Positions 45,840-56,900 of a stretch of 64,000 nt of DNA are shown here, piece by piece (the first letter of the stretch is position 1; each line of letters starts with the position of its first letter). Below the pieces are notes generated by a model. That model was not told the DNA's origin. It made no database searches and was given only the letters and a program-made list of their open reading frames with translations. Position numbers and translations under genes: made by a program. The stretch lies in NCBI GenBank assembly GCA_034509495.1, contig CM067515.1:12002101-12066100 (forward strand), given 5' to 3'. Source of the stretch: Acestrorhynchus altus. Taxonomy: Eukaryota > Chordata > Actinopteri > Characiformes > Acestrorhynchidae.

Positions 45840-46500
45840 ATCATGTGAAAAAGTTAGGATCCTCCATGAACACCTTGTTTAAGATATTTAAACATATAGA
45901 CAATTGATCTCCATTTAACCATAGTGAGCGATGGAGGTGATATAACACATAAAACTGAAGAAATGTCTTTTAAACATCATTTGTAAAATGTCATTAATAT
46001 AAGCATACTTTTCTTGTTAGGAAAAAGTTGGGACCCCCCCTATATCATGATAGCTGACATTTCATTGTTTGGCTGAAATAAGGTCAATTAGATGTTTTTT
46101 TATAACTGTCTTAAAGCCTCAGACATTGATTTCCCTCTGAATTCTTTCTGTCACTTCCTTCAAGTTCCCTCTGATACAATAAAGTTTTTATAGTGATAGA
46201 AAATAGTTTTCTATGATGGAGCAAATTCGTCTCCAGGACCTGCTGCAGCACATTGGCCCCAAATCATGACACTTCCACCTCCATGCTTCACAGCAGGGGT
46301 GTCAAACCAAGTGGCTGCAGGTTTTCATTCTAAACAACCAGCAGCAACAGCTGATTCCACTCACAGTCAATTAGCCACTGATCACATGGGTTTCTGTTTG
46401 GTTGGAATGAAAACCTGCTGCCAAACCGGCCCATTTCTGACCCGGGTTGAGGTTCCCGTAATCAAATGCTATGTTACACTAACATGTCTTCTGTTAGTGA
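45840..46500 (-). mobile_element. Tc1-like remnant containing a second, hAT-like repeat
   Basis: The minus strand block at about 46245-46290 reads VKHGGGSVMIWG, a Tc1 transposase motif. Right after it is CAGGGGTGTCAAACC, a hAT-type terminus, followed by a palindrome with arms 46314-46345 and 46390-46420 (GCAGGTTTTCATTC and its complement). This suggests one element inside another. Confidence 0.6.
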
Positions 46501-46924
46501 TTTTTTAGTTTAATGCCTTTTGTTTCAGTAGTGCATAACAACACAGAGCTTCCCATGGTGCAGAGTATGTATGCACTGAAGAGCAGAGTGGGTAACAGTG
46601 GGTAAATTAAAAAAAATTAAAGACTAAGTAAAAAAATGTGGCAAATTTTTAACATTTGTTCAAACATAAACCTAATTTTGCTGTGTCTACCTTTCTGAGT
46701 GTTGAAAATGCTAGGTGGTAAAAAGGGTAAATTACTGTTAAGCTCAAGTAGTATCTCATTTAGGAATAAACAAAAAATTGTTGCGACAGTGTTTAGATAA
46801 TGTAGCTGTTCACCTTCATTTAACTTCTGTGTATGTTTGATACAGAAGTATGAGCAAAGGAAGCCACAATGACGTGTTCACTGGAAATTGTGACAAACCT
46901 TCTTTCTGGGAAGCATATCTGGTG

Positions 46925-48620
46925 TGAAAGATGCCCCCCCGCCGGTTTCTACACTTACTGTTCAATTTATCAGTTCCTTTTACCATGCAGAAGCACTTTG
47001 TAGTTCTATGATTACTGACTGTAGTCCATCTGTTTCTCTAAATACAGTGCCTTGCGAAAGTATTCGGCCCCCTTGAACCTTTTGCCACATTTCAGGCTTC
47101 AAACATAAAGATATAAAATTAAAATTATTTGTGAAGAATCAACAAGTGGGACACAATCATGTGGAATGAATTTTATTGGATGTGTCAAACTTTTTTAACA
47201 AATAAAAAACTGAAAGTGGGGAGTGCAATATTATTCGGCCCCCTTGCGTTAATACTTTGTAGCGCCACCTTTTGCTGCAATTACAGCTGCAAGTCGCTTG
47301 GGGTATGTCTCTATCAGTTTTGCACATCAAGTGACTGAAATTCTTGCCCATTATTCCTTGCAAAACAGCTTGAGCTCAGTGAGGTTGGATGGAGAGCATT
47401 TGTGAACAGCAGTCTTCAGATACGTTTGGATACGTTTATTTGTGAACCATTCCATTGTAGGTTTGGCTTTATGTTTTGGATCACTGTCTTGTTGGAAGAT
47501 AAATCTTTGTCCCAGTCTCAGGTCTCTTGCAGACTCCAACAGGTTTTCTTCTAGAATGGTCCTGTTTTTGGCCCCATCCATCTTCCCATCAATTTTGACC
47601 ATCCTCCCTGTCCCTGCTGATGAAAAGCAGGCCCAAACCATGATGCTGCCACCACCATGTTTGACAGTGGGGATGGTGTGTTCAGGGTGATGAGCTGTGT
47701 TGCTTTTATGCCAAACATATCATTTTGCATTGTGGCCAAACAGTTCGATTTTGGTTTCATCTGACCAGAGCACCTTCTTCCACATGTTTGGTGTGTCTGC
47801 CAGGTGGCTTGTGGCAAACTTTAAACAAGAATTCTTATGAATATCTTTGAGAAATGTCTTTCTTCTTGCCACTCTTCCATAAAGGCCAGATTTGTGCAGT
47901 GTACGACTGATTGTTGTCCAATGGACAGACTCTCCCACCTCTGTAGATCTCTGCAGTTCATCCAGAGTGATCATGGGCCTCCTGGCTGCATCTCTGATCA
48001 GTCTTCTACTTGTTTGAGAGGAAAGTTTAGAGGGACGGCTGGGTCTTGGTAGATTTGCATTGGTCTGATACTCCTTCCATTTCAATATGATTGCTTGCAC
48101 AGTGCTCCTTGGGATGTTTAAAGGTTGGGAAATCTTTTTGCATCCAAATCCGGCTTTAAACTTGTCCACAACAGTATCTCGGACCTGCCTGGTGTGTTCC
48201 TTGGTCTTCTATTTCTATTCTATTTATCATCATCAGTCATTTGGGACAACACTGGATCATTCAGAGATCCTCACTGAACTTCTGGAGTGAGTAAAGGGGC
48301 CAAATAATATTGCACGCCCCACTTTTCAGTTTTTTATTTGTTAAAAAAGTTTGACACATCCAATAAATTTCATTCCACTTCACAATTGTGTCCCACTTGT
48401 TGATTCTTCACAAAAAAATAAAATTTTATATCTTTATGTTTGAAGCCTGAAATGTGGCAAAAGTTTGAAAAGTTCAAAGGGGCCCGAATATTTTTTGCAA
48501 AGCACTGTACTTTGTTAACCTCTTAACTGTTAACTTGTTAACCTGATCTTCAATGGTCAGGACCACACAGGGCCACCACAGAGCACTGGTTACAAGTAAA
48601 TTGTGACTTTCCATATGACT
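46925..48620 (-). repeat. Interspersed repeat family C, copy split by a Tc1 element
   Basis: Left part (about 46925-47044) has AAGCACTTTGTAGTTCTATG and GTCCATCTGTTTCTCTA. The right part (48508-48620) continues with ACTTTGTTAACC, TTCAATGGTCAGGACC and GGGCCACCACAGAGC. These are the reverse of blocks in the 42260-42890 copy. The Tc1 element sits between them. Confidence 0.75.
47045..48507 (-). mobile_element. Tc1-like transposon with terminal inverted repeats and TA target duplication
   Basis: The element starts CAGTGCCTTGCGAAAGTATT and ends TTTTTTGCAAAGCACTG, with long inverted ends (CACATTTCAGGCTTCAAACA is mirrored at the right) and TA on both sides. The transposase is on the minus strand. 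From about 48169 it shows the HTH block ISQPLNIPRSTVQAIILKW, then ARRPMITLDELQRS, and the first catalytic Asp in LWSDETKIELFGHNA. A TGA at 47719-47717 interrupts the frame, which continues as VKHGGGSIMVWACFSSAGTG and the second Asp in FQQDSDPKH. The region that should carry the third acidic residue (usual SPDLNPIE) is deleted. The element is therefore inactive, though better kept than its neighbours. Confidence 0.92.
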
Positions 48621-48919
48621 CCTGTAAAAAGAACCATTTCCACAACACTTTATGCAAAGTGGAAATCCCAACTGAGAACCAGAAAGTTTGTCTTTGGGAC
48701 TTAGGTTGGACCCACATATGGATGGTCACAATGGTCCTTGATGGGACCAGGAGGGGTTAAACATGAGCCCCATCTGGATTCTACACTAGGGAACTAGCTG
48801 TATGTTGTAACCCTCCACCCCAGTCACACAGAAGGCTCCAAACTATTTCACCTGTTCAGATAAATATTTCTTGGCACCTACATACACTGCTAAAAGCTAT
48901 TGCTTTAACTTATGTTGCG

Positions 48920-48990
48920 GCTGGAACCTTAATTTCCCCGAGGGAACCCTCCCAAGGGATCAATAAAGTTCTATCCTTTCCTATCCTATC
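48920..48990 (+). repeat. LINE tail-like repeat
   Basis: AACCTTAATTTCCCCGAGGG and AAGGGATCAATAAAGTTCTA followed by TATCCT repeats: a teleost LINE 3' end with its short tandem tail. Confidence 0.7.
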
Positions 48991-49660
48991 CTTTTTTGTA
49001 GAGGCCACCTCAGCTTCGGAATAATGTTCCAATTATTGTTTTGGATTCTAAGCTGGTCGGGTCTTGGCAGTTAGTTTCCCTGTTAAAAGCTGCATTTCTG
49101 GGAGTTGATGATGCTGCCATCCCATTGCTTTTAAACAGTTAATTAGCTTTGTTGGTGGTGGGGTAGAGGGGTGCTGGTGTCTCAAGGAACCCTCATGTCT
49201 GCGCTTCCTTTTGACTCACTTTTTAGCTGTTATAGTGACGCCCGTCAGTGCTCCCTCCCTGAATTAGTCTTTTGTCCACATTTCATCACCATGTCTTCTA
49301 TTATGAAGCACCACATTTATTTCAAGTTCAATTTCTGCAGTAACATGCCTCTGCAGACTTGGCAGAGATGTCATTATGAGCCAGAGGAACTAAAATGCCC
49401 AATGTTTTGTAATACCTGCCTGAGTCAGCTTCAAAAATCTGATTCTCTCCAGTTTAACAAACATGCTGGTGGTATCACATACCAGAGGATGTGGAAATCA
49501 TTCTGCCACAAACTGATATGCAAAGTGTGACCTCAGTCAGGTGTCTCATAATATGCAAGACTTGGTATGAGATTATTTAATGGTATGATGTTGTCTTAGA
49601 AAACATGCTGGTTTAATGGTTTCACAGTCTAAGGTACTTTACAATTCTTCTTCTTCCTCT

Positions 49661-49662
<2 letters not shown>

Positions 49663-49696
<34 letters not shown>

Positions 49697-49709
49697 CATA
49701 ATAATAATA
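49663..49709 (+). repeat. (TAA)n microsatellite
   Basis: About 15 TAA/ATA units with one C interruption. Confidence 0.9.
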
Positions 49710-49798
49710 ACCATACAATTACATACAATGACCATTAAAGCAATGAATTCACATTGTTTTACTTGAACAAAACTTGTTTACTTTAAAAATTAAACTTA

Positions 49799-50060
49799 AA
49801 TATGTCCAAATGTTTGTGGACATCCCTTCTAATGAATGCATTCAGAGATTTTTGCAGAGCAGTTGTCCTTTTATAGTTGATGGGAAAGAGTACCAAGTAG
49901 TAGTAGACATCTTCAAAAGAATAGTTGCACTCAGAAGGAATCAACTAATTGCAATATACAACCACATGCCAGATTGTCATGCAGTCAGAATAAATAAATG
50001 TATTAAATTAGCATAAAGTACTCCCCATGGACATCCTGCTCCTGCATCCTGTGGTCGTTT
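49799..50060 (+). repeat. Repeat family B copy
   Basis: Begins ATGTCCAAATGTTTGTGGAC and continues CTTCTAATGAATGCATTCAG. These are the reverse of the ends seen at 15845-15886 and 52640-52925. Only the first 60 bases match clearly. Confidence 0.55.
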
Positions 50061-50977
50061 TGCTTGCAGAATGGCATGCGATCCTGCTTTGTTGAATACT
50101 GATCTTTATTTGCTGACGTTCCCACAGCACACAGTAAAACTGATCAGAATGTAGGATCAGTTTTAACTGTGATATAAAACACGTAGAAGACTTTTGCTTT
50201 TGTTGGCACTTTGTCACTTTGTCACTTTAATATTTACAATATTATTTAACAAATCAGTTAGTTAAACACAAATGATAGTGAGAAATTCTGACCACCAAAA
50301 AAAATATTACAAAAACTACTTTTGATCTGTTTTTCACACAGATGTTAGACCATGTTTACTACATTTCAAGAAAATGCAGCATCAGTGAGACGTCATGTTA
50401 TTTATACAGAAAAATAGACTTGTTTAACCAGATCTTTCTTTTTGTAAATAATGGCACAGTTCAAAGACAAATTCTAAAGAATCATAAAAGCCTTCTCGTT
50501 GTTAGAATGAAATACATCCAGAAAAAGCCTGAAAGCTGAGAACCCTTTCAGTCGGAGCACAACAGTATTTATAAACCATGAGAAGCACAAAAAAGAAGCT
50601 GTGACTCATGATATTTATAAACTGTATACCACAGTAATGCTTACAGATCATCCTGCAAAGTAGAGCACAGCCACGGCAATGTGGTCTCATTATTGTGTTT
50701 GTATGGCCTAGTCCATGTACAGAAATAACCCAGCATAAATACCAACCAGAGGCTAAAACTCTATCTGTCAACATGCAGACTGTCAAACCGAAACCAGTAT
50801 AATTACTAGTAGCTGCAAAGGCAAAACTGGAACAGATCCTGACCCAAATGCTCCAGCCTACGTGATATAACAGAGAGAATACCCTCATCGTTGAGGATAG
50901 AGCAACATCATCATGATCATCATCATCATCATCAGCTGCTCAGGCTGTCCATATAGTTCCACAGTCCTTGTGGCCAG

Positions 50978-53900
50978 CTAGATCAGCTGCACAGCACCAC
51001 TGGCCACTAGGGGTGCAATAGTGCGATAACGCATCAAGTGCTGGGAGCCCTCCTCCATGTCAACGACATACTCCCTGAGAAGGAAAGACATAAAGAGACA
51101 TGTCTGATTCAACTCATCAGCAAGTCACCAAGACCATTCATTCAAGTGGCTAAAGCGCACCTATATTCTAATTAATGTTTAATCACAAATTAATGTTTAC
51201 ACTTGTTCTCTCTTTATCTCTTCAACAGGCTGTTACAGTGACTTGGACATATATACTCATCATCAAATATTTCCAACCTGAAGGACTTTGTGACACAGGT
51301 GAATGACTGAAGTTTCACACCTGTAAAGGCAGGTCTCATTGCTGTACCTGACTGACTATGTAAGGTCATGTTTTTGCACATTCTTTCGTAGCCGACTCAT
51401 GTTGTTGTGTTGGTAACATCCTTTGCAAGTGAATTATGCCTCAGAGATCAAAAGCAATTCGACCCGCTGGAAGAGATTGAGAGGGGGGCCGCATTTTAGG
51501 GCTCCAGGAAGCAGGATGATCTCAGGAGACTAAGATGGCCACTCCAGAATCTTCATTTTGGTCTGCTGTAGCCAATGACAGCTGGACTTGGCCTTGTGTT
51601 TTGGATCATTGTAATGTTGGAACGTCCAAGTACGTCCCATGCGCAGCTTCTGGGCTGATAAGTGCACATTTGCCTCCAGTATTTGGTGATAAAAGTGCTG
51701 TATTCATCTTTTCTTCAACTTTGACCAAGTCTCCTTGTTTAGCGTATTGTAGGCGAGATACTTTGTGGCATTTGCACAGTAATGGCATTCTTCTGCCGAC
51801 TGAACCATGCAGCCTGTTTTTCTTCAAGTGCCTCCTCATTGTGCATCTTGAAACTGCTAGTTTTCATTGAGTCCTGTATTTCAGCTGATGTTATTTGTGG
51901 GTTTTTCTTTCCTGGCAGTTGTGACCGAAAGTTTTTGTTGGTCTACCTGTCTGTGGTTTGGATTTTACAGAACCCCTGATTGTCCATTTGTTAATCATAG
52001 TTTCAACACTGCTGACTGGTCTTATCAATTCCTTGGATCTTTTTGTATCCCTTTCCTGTTTTATACAGTTCAACTACCTTTTCACGTAGATCTGTTGACA
52101 ATTCTTTTGCTTTCCCCATGACTCACAATCCAGAAATGTCAGTGTCTGGATGAAAGATGCATGAGTCTGTCTGGATCCCAGAAACTCACTCAGCTTTTAT
52201 GCACACACACTGATTACAATCAAACAGGTCACAGGTGAGGATGTTACCTTTAGTAGCCATTCAAACCCATTTGTGTCGACTTCTGTGCCTGTTATCACCA
52301 GGGTATGTGAACTTTTTTATCAGGATCATTTGGATGTTTTTGGTTGTCATTATCATTTAAAGAGAGAAAACACAGTCGTCTGACAATAATTGGCTTCACC
52401 CAACCACTAACCACGAGTGGAAATTTTTTTTTGAGTTATCATTCACATTCTCTGAAAAAAAGGCCAAGAAAGAAAAAATTCCTATCTGTATCTGTAACGG
52501 TATCTTCCAAAATCAAGGGTAATGAGATAATGAGTTTATCCTGCTTTTGTTGGAGTAACTATCTCTACTGTCCAGGGAAGGCTATCTAGTACATTTTGGA
52601 ACATTGCATTCAGCGACAAGGGCATTACTGGAGTCAGGATGTTGTTTGATCACCACCGTACCTCATGCCTAACTCCCCAACATCATTCCATCATTCCAGA
52701 GTACACAGTTCGACTGCTCCACAGTTCAAAGTTGGGAGGTTTTATATCCCTTCAGGCCACGCCTTATATTAAGCACGGTGCTAAGAAGTTTATGTTCATC
52801 TGCTCCAGAGAGGCCTACTCTATTGGCAGTTCTTCTCTACAAGAACTAGACAAACTGCGTATGTGCATTTGCACATCTGTGTCAGCAGTACATGCAACTT
52901 GAAGTAGCCAAATTCATTCCTTTGAACATATAGAGTATCCATTTTATAGACAGTAGTATGGTACAATATTCTGAATCCAGAACTAAGCATAACTAGCGTG
53001 TGTGTGATTTAAGCATACAGCCTTCCAATGATGAGCAGTGGGTTATAAGATTTAAAAGTAGCTGTAAGGTTAACATTTACCGTATTTTCTGGATTATAAG
53101 CCACACCAGAATATAAGACGCATCCACAAAGTAAAAAAAAAAAAATTCTGGAAAATAATAACATATATAAGAAGGAAAAGCTGCACCTCATTATAAGTCA
53201 CATGGTTTAAAGTGAGGAAAAAAGTAGTGGATTATAGTCCAGAAAATACGGTAAGTGCCTTAAACACAGGGTTCCAGTGAGTCACAGCAGAAATCTACCT
53301 CTGTTCATCTGTCTCGGGCTCCACCAGAATGTTCTCCTGCCTTTCCTTCACTCGCAGAAAAACAAACGAGTCCAGACACGGCTCAGGAACTGCACACATA
53401 CACCGAAATATAGGTTACAAGACCACAAATATCAAAGACATTTCCATTTTCAATTCAAGAGACTGAAACAGTGATCTGGGGAACAATAAGCAAGGATTTC
53501 TCAGGGTCAGTTGTCAGCACTACTCTGAACTGGAGCACTAACGTCATGTTAGCCTTGTGACAGTTTGCACATCTTGGGTAAGTAGTTACAGTTTCTTTCA
53601 CCAGCAGTTTCATCATCATGCTGTCATACAGGACAAAACCACAATGGTCAGGACTGGGTCAAAGGCAAGGCAAATGACTGTAGTGCGGGACAATATGGTC
53701 CCATTCCTGTTTTATAAATGAAGCCAAAATTGTCCGAGATGCTGCCAGAGCCGGCATTACTCGAGCTTACAGTCCAAAAGTAAAGCAGACTTCCCAGTTC
53801 CAACAGGAAACAGTTCAGCTCAGTAAAAGTGCAGCTCATGCTGACGCTCCACTACAACGTCACGTAATGGACAGAAGAGTGCAGTGATGCAGGTCCTTCA

Positions 53901-56900
53901 GAGTCTCTCTTCCAAGGTTGGAAAGTGTAACCCGATCCTGCTTATGATCTAGCAAAATAAGTTTTGGGGGAAAGTAAAAATGGCAAACAACCTAATCTTG
54001 GAATTTGATGCTGGAGATGGAAATATAATTTACAGGAGAATGGGCAGAGCTTCATACTCCAACTAATCAGCAGAACTGCAGGACCTGTGGTAGATTCATT
54101 CATTAGTTGGGATCAAAATATGTCTGGAATCCACATTAATAACTGTATTTCACATGCACAACAGCAAAAGCACACACCTTATTGATGCAAAGCAGTGGGA
54201 AACCAACCAATTCAATGTGGATATAGATAGAACTATAATATTAAATTCTTCAATAAAATTAGGGATATCCTGATCAAGTTCTTTTGCCCCAAATCCGATG
54301 CTATCAGCTGAAACCGATTCTGAGCTGATTTTTATTAATACAGCTCCATAGTTTAGATAAATTAACTTATCGATTTAGATAAAACGTACTAATTTATAAC
54401 GTTTTATATAATGAAACATTCTGGACTCCTTTATTTAGAAGTGTGTTTAATATTTTATAGTCCAGCCCGTGTGTACATTAGCATTAGTAGTGTCAGTGCT
54501 AGTGAAATTCCTCCTTGCTGTTTGCTGGGAATGACAAACTAATTAACATTCAAGTAATTTTAGATGCTCGATTCAGATCTAAAGATAATCAGACATTTGA
54601 TCTTCACTTTTGAAATGGTGCGAATTTTGGTTTAGCTTAATTCTAGACATTCTCAGTCATTTAAGACAGATGTTTGACATTTCATTAAATTGGGATTCCA
54701 TTACCTTCAGCATTCCGCTGTGTGTAATAAATGTGCTTTGTTGTCCAAAGCTTTGTTGTATTCTTAGCCACTACAAACAGGACAGAATCCAAAAATATTC
54801 TTGAGCTAAGATACGGCTACAAGAGTCAGTATCAGATCAAAGATAGAAAAGAATGAAAAGACACGGGATACCAAGTGCTATACAAGACGCTGTTTAAGCA
54901 AAGTGAGGAAATGAGCTGTTTGGACAACATTTAATGGATGGCGGGTCAAGCTCACCTATTCCTGATGACCACTTTTTTGACCACTGCCAATTTTTGCCTT
55001 AAATAATGGCCAGTCTGAATGCTAGAGTATATGCTGACGGCTGACTGGTGCAATCTGTACCTAGAACTGTCCAATCCAGTGGAACACAGTGGAACACAGC
55101 AGACTACTGAAGGATGAAGGCCATCAGAAAGCCAATCACTTCTGTTGCATTACTTCAAATCTGAGTTGTGTGCTCACCTGCTTTCAGCATGTCAATACTC
55201 TGCAGGTTTGGAGGCATGTGACGCAGAGCTACAGCCTTAAGATAAACTTCTGTGTTAGCCAAGTACCTTTGGGCAGAGGACATGACCACTGTATTAAACA
55301 GAAATGACATGTTCACAAGCCATAGCTTGAAGGCCACTACTTGGGCAGGGGATGAGAGGCCAGACACTCACTCTTTAGCAAAGGCAAACTCTTCAGGAGA
55401 GAGAAACGATGGATCACCCTCTGCCCGAGACTTCTCTTTCTCCAACACATGAGGGAAAAACTTCTCAATCTATAAAAAGAAAAGTCAAAAGTGATTATAT
55501 TTCATACAAATAGTTTATACATTCATACACTGCATCCAGAAACAATTCACTTATACTACTTATTCCAGATTGGATAAAATTAACTTTTCCCCCCCTCACA
55601 ATTCTACACACGATGCCAAGTGAGAAAGGTTTGTTTGAAATCTTTGCAAATTTATTAAAAATAAAACAAAAATGATGTTTCTACAGCTGGATTGGACACC
55701 TTTGGTCAATTCAACCATTTCTGCAGCACTCCACCAATCAGGCCTGTATGGTAGAGTGGCCAGATGGAAGGTACATGGCAGCCTGTCTTAAGGACTCTCA
55801 GGCCATGAGAAATAAATGATCTGAAACAAAGATTGGCCTCAATGCTAAGCTTCATGTCTGGAGGAAACTAGGCACTGCTCATCACCTAGCCAATACCATT
55901 CCTACAGTGAAGCATGGTGAGGGCAGCATCGTGCTGTGGGGGTGTTTTCTGCAGCAGGAACTGGCAGACTAGTTGGGGTGAAGGGTAAGATGACTGCAGC
56001 GATGTACAAGAGACATCCTTGGTGATAACCTGCTCCAGAGCACTTTGGACCTCAGACTGGGATGAACGTTCATTTTCCAACAGGTCAAATACCCTAAGCA
56101 CAATCTTTCTGTGATTATTAATAAATTTGCAAAGATCTCAAACAAACCTCAAAACAGATCTCAAAAAGAATTTTGAGGGAAAAATTCATTTTAAGGGAAA
56201 AAATGTGCAAAAAGTACGATGGGAATACTTTCTAGAAGCACTGTACAGACACATGCAATTTTCTTCTGAGGAAAGTTCTCTTCTCTCATCCTCTTCTCTT
56301 ACTGTACTCCAATAATTATATTTGGATCTGGATTCATGTATCCAGAGCAGATTATTCCAGAGGTTTGTCTAGGCAGATTTTTGTCTTGCCCTGACATTTT
56401 TTGACAGCAAAGCTTTCCTCCTTGCAAACCTCCCATGAAATTCCTTCTTATTTGGTCTCTTTCTAATGGTAGATGCTGCACTTTGACCCAGGAAGACGTT
56501 ATTTATTGCAAACAGAATTTTCTAGCGCAAACAATCTGTATGTACAATTTAGGGCCTAACATGTGCTTTAATATCTCAACTACCTTCTGCAGTCGAGAGC
56601 GGAGGTAGCTGCTCAGGACAAAGCGAATGCGATCAATCTCCATGCGGTGGACGCTGGCCTTTAGGTCTCCTTTCTTCACACGCTGCAGATTTTCCTCCTA
56701 AAATCGTGAGAGAAAGCACTGAACCAAGCTGATTTTGCATCAAGCTGTTTCTTCAATTCAGCCTCATCAATGAATGATTGACTAGACCAAGACGAGAATC
56801 TATTTGCCTAGCAATGATTCCATAACAGTCCTCAGGAACCTTTCATTTTACTCTGAGAACACAAGGCACTTCAGTTATTTTAGGGGAATGAAGCGTAACC

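Larger units (their letters stand above)
42961..50977. other. Intergenic, ppp1r3c-like to gins4
   Basis: No gene seen on either strand. 43000-45800 shows little recognisable sequence. From 45840 on it is mainly transposon remnants. The 119-codon open frame at 49171-49530 resembles no family I know and has no splice or context support. Confidence 0.5.

Noticed and set aside
49171..49530. 119-codon open frame with several Cys and His
   Set aside because: No family resemblance, no conserved neighbours and a position among repeats. Cys/His spacing does not form a known zinc finger.
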